The notes: generated by a model not told the origin, from the letters alone. DNA of 64,000 nucleotides from Candidatus Ribeiella danica (GCA_016717335.1 JADKFS010000001.1:1860001-1924000); one strand, 5' to 3'. Positions 24,662 through 33,244 are shown, counted from the first letter of the stretch. Translations and numbers: made by a program.

Positions 24662-24665
24662 GCGT

Positions 24666-24989
24666 ATGGCAACAGAGACAACCCGCGTCGCCGCTCTTTC
24701 CGACATCCCCCCCGGCGCAATGCGCTACGTCGAGGTCGACGGGCTGCCGATCGCGCTGGCGAACGTCGGCGGGACAATCTACGCCTTCGGCGATGCGTGC
24801 CGCCACGAGGGCGGGCCGCTCTCCTCGGGCGTGCTGATCGACGACACTGTGACCTGCCCCTGGCACGGCTGGACCTACAGCATCCGCACCGGCAAGGCGA
24901 TCGTACCGCCGGTCGGCATCCGCATCCCCACCTACGCGGTGCGCGTCGAGGGCGAGGATGTGTATGTCACGATCGATTGGCCGGATTGA
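24666..24989 (+). CDS. Rieske [2Fe-2S] ferredoxin-like protein
   Basis: Small soluble electron carrier of 107 residues. Both cluster-binding boxes are present: C-R-H-E-G-G-P-L at about 46-53 and C-P-W-H-G-W at about 66-71, giving the two Cys and two His ligands. There is no membrane helix and no oxygenase domain, so it resembles the ferredoxin subunits of ring-hydroxylating or nitrite-reductase-type systems. No partner oxygenase is adjacent. It lies in the FolE-PTPS-SDR to deoC stretch, separated by repeat elements; a tie to the pterin genes is only positional. Confidence 0.9.
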   Translation: MATETTRVAALSDIPPGAMRYVEVDGLPIALANVGGTIYAFGDACRHEGGPLSSGVLIDDTVTCPWHGWTYSIRTGKAIVPPVGIRIPTYAVRVEGEDVYVTIDWPD

Positions 24990-24990
24990 G

Positions 24991-25040
24991 GCAGGCGGCA
25001 GGCGGCGTTCAAACGTTCAAACGCTCAGCGCTTGGCAGTT
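24991..25040 (+). repeat. Short heptamer/octamer repeat before deoC
   Basis: GGCAGGC units (7 bases) then two GTTCAAAC units and CGCTCAGCGCTTGGCAGT, the same mix as the array at 21.6 kb. It lies between the Rieske stop and the deoC promoter. Confidence 0.75.
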
Positions 25041-25096
25041 CGTCCCCCTCTCATCGGGCAAGTCCCTGGCCCCAAGCCCCCCTCAGAATCGATCTA

Positions 25097-25105
25097 TGCT
25101 ATAAT
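25097..25105 (+). promoter_or_regulatory. Extended -10 promoter of deoC
   Basis: TGCTATAAT at 25097-25105, about 29 bases before the deoC start, with no good -35. It has the same core as the boxes at 5678, 33393 and 57563. Confidence 0.6.
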
Positions 25106-25133
25106 TTCGGCGCATAGAGCTAAGGATAAAACG

Positions 25134-26141
25134 ATGCCACAAACGCGCCTGAAAGGGCAGAGCGGCGAGCGCATCGCGACATTCGCGCCGCCGGCTCACT
25201 CCGAACGAAATCCGGGCTGCCCGCTGGACCTGGGCTGGGTCGAAGAGATGCGCGTCAACCGGAGCGCCGTCGAGCGCCGCACCGCGACGCTGCCGGGCCG
25301 CCGCACGGTCAAGCAGGACTGGCAGGCCGCCTGGCTGCTGCGGGCGATCAGCTGCATCGATCTGACGACGCTCTCGGGCGACGACACCCCCGGCACGGTG
25401 CGGCGGCTGTGCGGCAAAGCCCGCCAGCCCGTGCGCGCCGACCTGCTCGATGCGCTGGGCGTGCCCGATCTGACGGTTGGGGCGGTGTGCGTGTACCACG
25501 CGATGGTGCCCACGGCGGTGGACGCGCTGCGCGGCTCGGGTATCCCGGTCGCGGCGGTGTCGACCGGCTTCCCGGCCGGGCTCAACCCGTTCGAGCTGCG
25601 CGTGCGCGAGATCGAAGCCTCGGTGGCCGCCGGCGCGGGCGAGATCGACATTGTGATCACGCGCCAGCACGTGCTTGGCGGCGACTGGCAGGCGCTCTAC
25701 GACGAAGTCAAGACCTTTCGGGCGGCCTGCGGCGGCGCGCATATCAAGACCATCCTAGCGACCGGCGAGCTGGGCACGCTGCGCAACGTCGCCAGGGCCA
25801 GCCTGGTCTGCATGATGGCGGGCGCCGACTTCATCAAGACCTCGACCGGCAAGGAGCCGGTCAACGCCACGCTGCCGGTCAGCCTGGTGATGGCGCGGGC
25901 GATCCGCGAGTACCAGGAGCGCAGCGGCCACAAGGTTGGCTTCAAGCCGGCCGGCGGGATCAAGACGGCCAAGCAGTCGCTCGACTGGCTGATCCTTATG
26001 AAAGAAGAGCTGGGCGACGCGTGGCTGCGGCCGCAGCTGTTCCGCATCGGCGCCAGCTCGCTGCTCGGCGACATCGAGCGCCAGCTCGAGCACCACGTCA
26101 CCGGCCAGTACTCGGCGTCGTTCCGGCACCCGATGGCCTAG
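25134..26141 (+). CDS. deoC: Deoxyribose-phosphate aldolase
   Basis: Cleaves 2-deoxyribose 5-phosphate to glyceraldehyde 3-phosphate and acetaldehyde. In 335 residues: ISCIDLTTLSGDDT near 75, GAGEIDIVITRQHVLGGDW, IKTILATGELGT, the Schiff-base Lys region DFIKTSTGKEPVNATLPV and GFKPAGGIKTAKQSLDWL with the second active-site Lys. The N-terminal 70 residues extend beyond the short E. coli-type enzyme, as in the longer DeoC group. AAGGA is 6-7 bases before the ATG at 25134; earlier in-frame starts lie upstream of the promoter. The aldehyde dehydrogenase next door could oxidise the acetaldehyde made here. Confidence 0.95.
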   Translation: MPQTRLKGQSGERIATFAPPAHSERNPGCPLDLGWVEEMRVNRSAVERRTATLPGRRTVKQDWQAAWLLRAISCIDLTTLSGDDTPGTVRRLCGKARQPVRADLLDALGVPDLTVGAVCVYHAMVPTAVDALRGSGIPVAAVSTGFPAGLNPFELRVREIEASVAAGAGEIDIVITRQHVLGGDWQALYDEVKTFRAACGGAHIKTILATGELGTLRNVARASLVCMMAGADFIKTSTGKEPVNATLPVSLVMARAIREYQERSGHKVGFKPAGGIKTAKQSLDWLILMKEELGDAWLRPQLFRIGASSLLGDIERQLEHHVTGQYSASFRHPMA

Positions 26142-26222
26142 CCGATTGCAGATTGTAGATCGTAGATTGCAGATTGAGGATGTGCCTCTGCAGTCTGCAA
26201 TCTGCAATCTGCAATCTACAAT
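26142..26222 (+). repeat. Heptamer element with complementary arms between deoC and aldehyde dehydrogenase
   Basis: Left arm GATTGCA/GATTGTA units (26144-26177), right arm CTGCAATCTGCAATCTGCAA and following units (26191-26222), closely complementary. The right arm ends against the GGTGG ribosome site of the next gene. The unit is the same as in the comEA-pyk element. Confidence 0.88.
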
Positions 26223-26232
26223 GGTGGTAGAT

Positions 26233-28674
26233 ATGGCTTCACATATAGCAGACATCTTCGAGACGATGCAGTACGGCCCGGCCCCCGAGAGCGCCGCGCC
26301 GGCCAACGCCTGGCTGGATGCACACGAGCGCCGCTTCGGGATGTTCATCGACGGGGTGTGGACGCCGCCGGCCGACGATCGGCTGTTCGACAGCGTCAAC
26401 CCCGCCAATGGCAAGCCGATCGCACGCGTCATGCAGGCGGCCCAGGCGGACGTGGACAACGCCGTAGCCGCCGCGCGCCGCGCCTTCGCGAGCTGGTCGC
26501 AGGCATCCGGCCACGCGCGCGCGCGCTACCTGTACGCGCTGGCGCGGCAGATCCAGAAGCACTCGCGCTGGCTGGCGGTGCTGGAGACGCTCGACAACGG
26601 CAAGCCGATCCGTGAGACGCGCGACATCGACATCCCGCTGGTCGCGCGCCACTTCTACCACCACGCCGGCTGGGCCCAGCTGATAGAGTCCGAGCTGGCC
26701 GGCTACGCCCCGATCGGCGTGGTCGGGCAGATCATCCCCTGGAACTTCCCGCTGCTGATGCTGGCCTGGAAGATCGCGCCGGCCCTGGCGATGGGCAACA
26801 CGGTCGTGCTCAAGCCGGCCGAGTGGACCTCGCTGACGGCGCTGGCGTTCGCCGAGATCTGCCAGGAGGCCGGCCTGCCGCCCGGCGTGATCAATATCGT
26901 GACCGGCGACGGCCAGGTCGGCGAGATGCTGGTCCGCCACCCCGGCATCGACAAGATCGCGTTCACCGGCTCGACCGAGGTTGGGCGGCTGATCCGCCAG
27001 AGCACCGCCGGCAGCGGCAAGAAGCTCTCGCTCGAGCTGGGCGGCAAATCGCCGTTTGTGGTCTTCGACGACGCCGACCTGGACAGCGTGGTCGAGGGCG
27101 TGGTCGACGCGATCTGGTTCAACCAGGGCCAGGTCTGCTGCGCCGGCTCGCGGCTGCTGGTCCAGGAGGGCGTGGCGACGCGGCTGATCGCGAAGCTGCG
27201 CGCGCGGATGGAGAAGCTGCGCGTCGGCGACCCGCTCGACAAGACGATCGACATCGGGGCGATCGTCGCGCCGACCCAGCTGCAGAAGATCGAGCGGCTG
27301 GTCGAGCAGGGCCGCGCCGAGGGCGCGACGATCTGGCAGCCCTCGTGGGCCTGCCCGACCGAGGGCTACTTCTTCCCGCCGACGCTGTTCACCGAGGTCT
27401 CGCCCGCCGCGACAATCGCCCAGGTCGAGATCTTCGGGCCGGTGCTGACGACGACGACCTTCCGCACGCCGGCCGAGGCGGTGGCGCTGGCGAACAATAC
27501 GCGCTACGGGCTGGCGGCGAGCATCTGGAGCGAGGACGTCAACCTGGCGCTCGACATCGCGCGACAGGTCAAGGCCGGCGTGGTCTGGATCAACAGCACC
27601 AACCTGTTCGACGCGGCGGCGGGCTTCGGCGGCTACCGCGAGAGCGGCTTCGGGCGCGAGGGCGGGCGCGAGGGGCTGTACGAGTACGTCAAGCCGAACG
27701 TCGACGAGCGCCCGCCGACCGACGACCAGGTCTACGGCGGCGTCTCGGCGCCGGGCGGCGAGCAGCCGCACAACGGCAACGGCCATCAGCCCGACAGCGT
27801 CTACGGCCCGGCGCCGATCGTCGCCCCGCCGATCGATCGCACGCCCAAGCACTACATCGGCGGCAAGCAGGCGCGGCCCGACTCGGGCAACAGCCGGCGG
27901 GTGTACGACGCGCGCTGCCGGCTGATCGGTGAGGTCGGCGACGGCAACCGCAAGGACATCCGCAACGCGGTCGAGGCGGCCCGCACGGCCGCCGGCTGGG
28001 CCGGCCAGACGGCGCACAACCGCGCGCAGATCCTGTTCTACATCGCCGAGAACCTGAGCGCGCGCGCCGACGAGTTCGCCCGCCGGCTGACGATCACGAC
28101 CGGCGCGAGCCCGGCGCGGGCGGAGCAGGAGGTCGCGGCGACGATCGAGCAGCTGTTCACCTACGCCGGCTGGGCCGACAAGTACGACGGCGCGGTGCAC
28201 GGCACGCCCTTCCGCACCGTCACGCTGGCGGTGCCCGAGCCGATCGGCGTGGTCGCGATCGTCTGCCCGGACGAGTACCCGCTGCTGGCGTGCGTGACGA
28301 CCCTGGCCGCGACGATCAGCATGGGCAACACGATCGTGCTGGTGCCCTCGGAGCGCCACCCGCTCTCGGCGACCGACCTGTACCAGGTGCTCGACACCAG
28401 CGACCTGCCGGGCGGCGTGGTCAACATCGTGACCGGCGCGCGCGACGGGCTGGCGAAGGTGCTGGCCGAGCACAACGACGTCGACGCGATCTGGTACTTC
28501 GGCGGGGTCGAGGGCAGCGCCATGGTCGAGCGGCTCTCGGTGAGCAACCTGAAGCAGACCTGGGTGAGCTACGGCGAGCCGCACGGCTGGCTGCGCCCCG
28601 GCCCGCACGCCGCCGAGATCTTCCTCAAGCACGCGACGCAGGTGAAGAATATCTGGGTGCCGTACGGTGCGTAG
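26233..28674 (+). CDS. Aldehyde dehydrogenase with a second, catalytically degenerate ALDH domain
   Basis: The first domain (about residues 30-505) is a complete NAD(P)-dependent aldehyde dehydrogenase: PWNFPLLMLAWKIAPALAMGN, FTGSTEVGRLI, catalytic Glu in LELGGKSP and catalytic Cys in NQGQVCCAGSR. The second (about 540-813) is truncated: it keeps cofactor-domain landmarks (EPIGVVAIVCPDEYPLLACV, SMGNTIVLVPSERHPLSATDL, LPGGVVNIVTGARDGLAKVL) but lacks both the catalytic Glu and Cys and ends early. It may serve oligomerisation or channelling. Location after deoC suggests acetaldehyde oxidation in deoxyribose use. GGTGG is 6 bases before the ATG at 26233; upstream ATGs lie in the repeat. Confidence 0.92.
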   Translation: MASHIADIFETMQYGPAPESAAPANAWLDAHERRFGMFIDGVWTPPADDRLFDSVNPANGKPIARVMQAAQADVDNAVAAARRAFASWSQASGHARARYLYALARQIQKHSRWLAVLETLDNGKPIRETRDIDIPLVARHFYHHAGWAQLIESELAGYAPIGVVGQIIPWNFPLLMLAWKIAPALAMGNTVVLKPAEWTSLTALAFAEICQEAGLPPGVINIVTGDGQVGEMLVRHPGIDKIAFTGSTEVGRLIRQSTAGSGKKLSLELGGKSPFVVFDDADLDSVVEGVVDAIWFNQGQVCCAGSRLLVQEGVATRLIAKLRARMEKLRVGDPLDKTIDIGAIVAPTQLQKIERLVEQGRAEGATIWQPSWACPTEGYFFPPTLFTEVSPAATIAQVEIFGPVLTTTTFRTPAEAVALANNTRYGLAASIWSEDVNLALDIARQVKAGVVWINSTNLFDAAAGFGGYRESGFGREGGREGLYEYVKPNVDERPPTDDQVYGGVSAPGGEQPHNGNGHQPDSVYGPAPIVAPPIDRTPKHYIGGKQARPDSGNSRRVYDARCRLIGEVGDGNRKDIRNAVEAARTAAGWAGQTAHNRAQILFYIAENLSARADEFARRLTITTGASPARAEQEVAATIEQLFTYAGWADKYDGAVHGTPFRTVTLAVPEPIGVVAIVCPDEYPLLACVTTLAATISMGNTIVLVPSERHPLSATDLYQVLDTSDLPGGVVNIVTGARDGLAKVLAEHNDVDAIWYFGGVEGSAMVERLSVSNLKQTWVSYGEPHGWLRPGPHAAEIFLKHATQVKNIWVPYGA

Positions 28675-28675
28675 C

Positions 28676-28741
28676 CAGTTTTGAGTTTTGAGTTTTGAGT
28701 TGCAGACGAACTCAGAACTCAGAACTCAGAACTCAGAACTG
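28676..28741 (+). repeat. Heptamer element with G-U complementary arms before nitroreductase
   Basis: Left arm TTTTGAG units (28679-28700), right arm AACTCAG units, four and a half copies (28709-28741). The arms pair as RNA if one G-U pair per unit is allowed. The right arm ends one base before the GAGGAA ribosome site of the nitroreductase gene. Confidence 0.88.
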
Positions 28742-28749
28742 AGGAACGT

Positions 28750-29547
28750 ATGGATCTACACGAGGCCATTCGCAAGCGCCACACGACCAACGGCGCCTTC
28801 GCCGACCGGCCGGTCGACCCCGAGCACAAGCGCACGATCCTGGAGCTGGCGGCCCGCGCGCCGTCACACTTCAACTCGCAGCCCTGGCGCTTCGTGGTGG
28901 TCGAGGACCCGGACCGCCGCAAGGCGCTCGGCCGGGTCGCCGGCGAGTCGATGCGCGACCTGATGGAGGACGGCCGCTTCTGGCAGCAGTACCGGCGCTA
29001 CTTCCGGCTGACGCCCGAGGAGGCCGCCGCGACGAAGGACGGCATCCACATCGACAACATCCCCGGCGTGCTCAAGCCGTTCGCCAAGTACATCTTCAGC
29101 GAGCGCGGCGCGGCGATGATGAACACCTTTCGCGTGCCGAGCGTGCTGGGCAACGACGCGCGCAAGCTGGTTGAGAACTCGCCGCTGCTGCTGGGCATCG
29201 CGCTCTCGCACGAGGTCTACAAGCCCGGCGAGCTGACCGGGCTGTACACCATGATCTCGCTCGGCGCGGTGATCCAGACGATCTGGCTGTCCGCCACGTC
29301 GCTGGGGATGGGCTTCCAGTTCATCTCCACGCCGCAGGAGATCCCCGAGAAGTGGGCGCTGATCAGCGCGCTGCTGGGCGTCCCCGAGGGCTATGAGCTG
29401 ATGGTGCTGTGCCGGCTCGGCTACGAGGACCCGGCGATCAAGCGCCCGACGATCGACTGGTCCTCGCCGCAGCGCAAGGGGATCGACGAGCTGGCGTTCC
29501 AGGAGGAGTGGGGCCGGCCGGTGACGATTGAGGAGGTCGAGCTGTAG
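28750..29547 (+). CDS. Nitroreductase family protein
   Basis: FMN-dependent NAD(P)H oxidoreductase fold. The N-terminus DLHEAIRKRHTTNGAFADRPVD and LELAARAPSHFNSQPWRFVVVED contains the FMN-phosphate Arg/Ser region typical of the family. A mid-domain insertion (residues 70-125) is longer than in classical NfsB and is seen in larger subgroups. The C-terminal YELMVLCRLGYEDP supplies the second FMN contact. Length is 265 residues. Substrate cannot be inferred; relatives reduce nitro groups, quinones or flavins. GAGGAACGT precedes the ATG, fixing the start. It ends before a strong palindrome shared with the convergent histidine kinase gene. Confidence 0.9.
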   Translation: MDLHEAIRKRHTTNGAFADRPVDPEHKRTILELAARAPSHFNSQPWRFVVVEDPDRRKALGRVAGESMRDLMEDGRFWQQYRRYFRLTPEEAAATKDGIHIDNIPGVLKPFAKYIFSERGAAMMNTFRVPSVLGNDARKLVENSPLLLGIALSHEVYKPGELTGLYTMISLGAVIQTIWLSATSLGMGFQFISTPQEIPEKWALISALLGVPEGYELMVLCRLGYEDPAIKRPTIDWSSPQRKGIDELAFQEEWGRPVTIEEVEL

Positions 29548-29580
29548 GCAGCGCCACTTGCGAGGCTTAGAGGTGGCCCT

Positions 29581-29619
29581 CACCCCTGCCCCTCTCCCGC
29601 TGGGAGAGGGGCAGGGGTG
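29581..29619. terminator. 18-bp perfect palindrome between convergent genes
   Basis: CACCCCTGCCCCTCTCCC (29581-29598) pairs perfectly with the reverse complement at 29602-29619 around the loop GCT. It lies between the convergent nitroreductase and histidine kinase genes. There is no T run, so it may be a repeat-derived terminator or boundary element. It resembles other CCCC/GGGG palindromes at 15.4, 18.7 and 38.4 kb. Confidence 0.65.
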
Positions 29620-29650
29620 GGGTGATCCGGCGCAGCAGCACGGCACCGCT

Positions 29651-32266
29651 TCAGGCGGCCTGGTGGGCGAGCAGCGCCTCCAGGCTGGCGACCAGCGCCT
29701 TTAGGCTGACCGGCTTGCTCATGTAGTCGTTTGCGCCCGCGGCCAGGCAGCGCTCGCGATCGCCCGGCATGGCAAAGGCGGTCACCGCGATGATCGGGAC
29801 CTCCGCCAGCTCTACGTCGGCGCGAATTCGCCGGGTCGCCTCCAGGCCGTCCATTTCCGGCATCTGCATGTCCATGATCACAATGTCCGGCCCGACCTCG
29901 CGCGCCCGCGCCAGGGCCTCGATGCCGTTGCGCGCGACGACGACCCGGTAGCCCTTGACCTGCAGGTAGTCGGCGAGCGTCGTGATATTGATCTCGTTAT
30001 CCTCGGCCAGCAGGACCACCGGCTGCTCGTCGGCCGCCAGAGCCGGCGTCAGGCTGAACGACGTCTGCACCACCGCGTCGATCTTCGACGGCAGCAGGTT
30101 TCGCAGGGCGGTCTTGAACTGCGGCAGCGTGACTGGCTTGACCAAGGCGGCGTTCGCGCCGAGCGTCAGGCCAAGCTGGCGATCGTCCTCGGCGGACAGC
30201 ACCAGCACCGGAATGGCGCGCATGCGCGGATCGGCCTTCAGCTGGGCCAGCACATCCCAGCCGGAGCAGTCGGGGAGCTGGATATCCAGCAGAATGGCGT
30301 CGGGCTGCACCGCGAGCGCGCGCGCCAGCGCATCGCGGCCATGCGGGTGGGTCATATATTCGACGCCCAGCTGGCTCAGGTACAGGGAGAGCTGGCCGGT
30401 ATCCGCCGGCGAGCCGTGAATGATCAGCGCCCGGCGGATGAACGGTATCGGCGAGGTCGCGCGGGCCGGCGGGGCCAGCGGCGCCGAGGGGCTGCTCAGC
30501 TCGAGCGCCTCGCTCCACGGGAGCGACACGGTAAACCGGCTGCCCTGCCCGACCACGCTCTCCACCGCGACGCTGCCGCCATGCAGCTCGACCATCCGAG
30601 CGACCAGCGCGAGGCCGAGCCCCGAGCCCTCGTACTGCCGCCTGAGCCGGCTGTCCAGCTGCATAAAGGGCTGGAACAGCCGGCTGAGATCCTCCTGCGC
30701 GATCCCGATGCCGGTATCCGAGACGGTGAGCCGCACGACCTGGGCCTCGCGATCGCCGGCAATCGCCAGGTTCACGGCGCCGCCTTCGGCCGTAAACTTG
30801 ACAGCGTTGCTCAAGAGGTTGACCAGGATCTGCTTGAGGCGGCGCTCATCGGCGTAGACGATCGACACCAGCGGGTCGATCCGGGTCGAGACCTTGATCT
30901 TCTTGTTCAGGGCCTGCTGCTTGACCAGCTGCAGGCTGGCCTGGCACACCATCAGCAGATCCAGCGACTCGCACTCCAGCTCCATCTTGCCGGCCCCGAT
31001 CTTGGCGAGATCCAGGATATCGTTGATCAGCTCAAGCAGGTGCCGGCCGCTGTGCTCGATCATACGGATCGGCTTCAGCTGCAGATCGTCCAGCGGCTCG
31101 TAGATGCCTTCCTGAAGGGCTTCGGAGAGGCCGAGGATCGCCGTGAGCGGCGTGCGCAGCTCGTGGCTCATGCTGGCGAGGAACTCGTCTTTGAGCCGCG
31201 AGGCGCGGGCCAGCTCGACATTCGCAGCGCTCAGATCCGCCGTCCGCTCCTCTACCCGGCGGGCCAGGTGCGCGCGCTCGGCTTCGAGCGCAGCCTGCGC
31301 CTGGATACGCTCGGAGATGTCGCGGAAGAGGATGACCGCCCCGGCGATCGTCCCGTGGTCGTGGATTGGCGTGCTCACATACTCGACCGGGAAGCTCGTC
31401 CCATCCTTGCGCCAGAACACCTCGTCGGTGCGATGCTGGATGTCGCCCTCGCGCAAAGCAGAGGTGATCGGGCAGGCATCAAAAGGATAGGCCGACCCAT
31501 CGGCTCGGGTGTGGTGCGTGTGCGCGTGCATCTGCTGGCCGATCAGATCGTGGACATCCCAGCCGAACATGCGCGCCGCGGCGGGGTTGAGAAAGGTCGT
31601 CAGCCCTTGCGCGTCGACCCCGTAGATCCCTTCGCCGGCCGAGTTCAAGATCAGCTCGTGCTGATCGCTGAGGCGGGCAAGCTGGGTATGCTGAGATTCC
31701 AGCGAGTCATACGCGGCGCGCAGGTGCGCGAGCATATTCTGCAAGCGGCTGCTGAACTGGCCGAGCATCACCAGCGTGACGACGCAGATCGCCAGCAGCG
31801 AGCTCAGCCGCAGCAGATCGAGGATCGTCGTCGGCAAGCGCGACCTCTCCGGTACCAGCTCGCCCAGCACCACGATCAGGATGATGTTGGCGCAGCAGCT
31901 GAGCAGGTAGGAGGAGACATGCTGCCGTGGGGCGTAGTGCAGCAGCACGGCGGCGATCAGCAGCGGCACGACGGCAAAGCTCGGGTACAGGGCGGGCTGC
32001 AGCAGCGTGAGCATGAGCGTCGCCACCATCGAGCCAAAGCCGACGAGGTAGGTAGCACGATACCGGCGCCCGTGCCGGAGCTCGACCTGCGCCATCACTG
32101 TGAGCATCCCGTGCATCCCAATGCTCGCGGCGCTGGCGATCGTGCGCCAGTCGCTGAAGAGCGCGCCCATCACGCCGTAGGCGATCGCGAAGCTAATCAC
32201 GGTCGGCGCAAGCCACCGCAACATCTTGGACAGGCGCAAGTCCAGGTTATCGTGCTGCAAGATCAT
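29651..32266 (-). CDS. Hybrid sensor histidine kinase with PAS and two receiver domains
   Basis: Signal-transducing phosphorelay protein of 871 residues. Order: six or so membrane helices (residues 15-180), PAS domain (about 200-325; ILNSAGEGIYGVDAQG), coiled linker, HisKA with phospho-His about residue 368 in SMSHELRTPL, ATPase domain (NLLSNAVKF, DTGIGIAQEDL, GSGLGLALV), then two receivers: one with Asp in AILLDIQLPD and one near the C-terminus with Asp in IVIMDMQMPE and Lys in MSKPVSLK. Both receivers retain the acceptor Asp. GAGGA precedes the ATG. It starts 12 bases after the terpene synthase gene stop, so the two are likely co-transcribed. Stimulus unknown. Confidence 0.93.
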   Translation of the reverse strand: MILQHDNLDLRLSKMLRWLAPTVISFAIAYGVMGALFSDWRTIASAASIGMHGMLTVMAQVELRHGRRYRATYLVGFGSMVATLMLTLLQPALYPSFAVVPLLIAAVLLHYAPRQHVSSYLLSCCANIILIVVLGELVPERSRLPTTILDLLRLSSLLAICVVTLVMLGQFSSRLQNMLAHLRAAYDSLESQHTQLARLSDQHELILNSAGEGIYGVDAQGLTTFLNPAAARMFGWDVHDLIGQQMHAHTHHTRADGSAYPFDACPITSALREGDIQHRTDEVFWRKDGTSFPVEYVSTPIHDHGTIAGAVILFRDISERIQAQAALEAERAHLARRVEERTADLSAANVELARASRLKDEFLASMSHELRTPLTAILGLSEALQEGIYEPLDDLQLKPIRMIEHSGRHLLELINDILDLAKIGAGKMELECESLDLLMVCQASLQLVKQQALNKKIKVSTRIDPLVSIVYADERRLKQILVNLLSNAVKFTAEGGAVNLAIAGDREAQVVRLTVSDTGIGIAQEDLSRLFQPFMQLDSRLRRQYEGSGLGLALVARMVELHGGSVAVESVVGQGSRFTVSLPWSEALELSSPSAPLAPPARATSPIPFIRRALIIHGSPADTGQLSLYLSQLGVEYMTHPHGRDALARALAVQPDAILLDIQLPDCSGWDVLAQLKADPRMRAIPVLVLSAEDDRQLGLTLGANAALVKPVTLPQFKTALRNLLPSKIDAVVQTSFSLTPALAADEQPVVLLAEDNEINITTLADYLQVKGYRVVVARNGIEALARAREVGPDIVIMDMQMPEMDGLEATRRIRADVELAEVPIIAVTAFAMPGDRERCLAAGANDYMSKPVSLKALVASLEALLAHQAA

Positions 32267-32278
32267 TGGTCAGCGTCC

Positions 32279-33244
32279 TCACGAACTCACGGAAAGGGCC
32301 GGCCGGTAGCGCGCCGTGGCGATCGACCAGTCTACATTGGCGCGGATCCACACGTGCAGGCTCTGCGCATAGCGCTGCGCAAGCTGGTCGTGCTGGTCGG
32401 AGATATGCAGCGTCGCGCAGAGGTGCTGCAAGGCGCGAACTTCGGCGTCGTGCTTGCTCACCACATACTGGACCGCGTCGTCGAGCGGGATGCCGCGCTC
32501 GTGATGCACGATATAGACCAGGTTATGCACATCGCCGCGCGCCATCTCCTTCGGAAACGAGATCAGGTCGTTGAACCAGCTGATGATGTTGTTCGTCATC
32601 AACGACAAGCTCCGGATGATCGGATGCTGCCTGACGGCCGCGGGCAAGGTGGTCTGCTCGGCGATCTCGATCAAGGCCAGGAAGCAGAACACCGCGCTTG
32701 TAAACGGGCGCATGTGGAGGTATTCCGGCTCGTGCGGCACCCGCTGTGACGCGCGATTGCAGGCCTCCCACACGCTTGCGGCGAAGCTGGCCTCGACACA
32801 GCGGACGAAGCGGTGCATCCACGCGGCGCCACCCTGGGCCTGGAGCCGATTTGTCAGGTCGTGCAGGGCGTGGTAGCGCGTGTCCTCGTGCGCGGACGGC
32901 GCCGCGCCGCTCATGATCGCGATCAGCCGGGCGTGCAGCGCGGCAAGCTCGACCGGCTTGAAGCCAAGCTCGTGCTCGTCGAAGGCGTCGTCCAGCAAAA
33001 AGAGCCAGGTATTCCAGTCGGCAATCAGCCTGAGCGCGGCATCGGGCGCGGTCGGGTAGGCGCGCGCCATAAAGGTGCCGTACTGCAGCTGATCCAGCCG
33101 CGCGCGGGCGCGCGCCGAGCGCACGAGTGTAAAGCGATGCGCCCAGGCCATCGTGGCGTCCTGCACGGAGCCGGCGTATGGACTCATCGCTGATGGGAAT
33201 GGGCAGAAGACCATCGGTTGATGTTCCAGAAAATGTTCGATCAT
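32279..33244 (-). CDS. Class I terpene synthase
   Basis: Cyclises a prenyl diphosphate. In 321 residues it carries the aspartate-rich motif DDAFDE at 85-90 and the full NSE metal triad NDLISFPKE at 225-233 (N-D-x-x-S-x-x-K-E), plus a C-terminal R-Y pair near 314. The all-alpha length matches bacterial sesquiterpene or monoterpene synthases. It has no DxDD class II motif. Product cannot be read from sequence. No cytochrome P450, methyltransferase or prenyl transferase is adjacent; the next gene on the strand is a hybrid histidine kinase. The tight spacing suggests a shared transcript. Confidence 0.93.
   Translation of the reverse strand: MIEHFLEHQPMVFCPFPSAMSPYAGSVQDATMAWAHRFTLVRSARARARLDQLQYGTFMARAYPTAPDAALRLIADWNTWLFLLDDAFDEHELGFKPVELAALHARLIAIMSGAAPSAHEDTRYHALHDLTNRLQAQGGAAWMHRFVRCVEASFAASVWEACNRASQRVPHEPEYLHMRPFTSAVFCFLALIEIAEQTTLPAAVRQHPIIRSLSLMTNNIISWFNDLISFPKEMARGDVHNLVYIVHHERGIPLDDAVQYVVSKHDAEVRALQHLCATLHISDQHDQLAQRYAQSLHVWIRANVDWSIATARYRPALSVSS

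Noticed and set aside
26239..28632. 797-codon minus-strand ORF
   Set aside because: Antisense shadow of the aldehyde dehydrogenase gene; composition is dominated by Arg, Asp, Gly and Val without motifs.
21607..28741. Heptamer and octamer arrays as a CRISPR array
   Set aside because: Units are 7-8 bases without unique spacers, and no cas genes are present.
30341..32749. 802-codon plus-strand ORF
   Set aside because: Runs antisense across both the histidine kinase and the terpene synthase genes, whose motifs are unambiguous.
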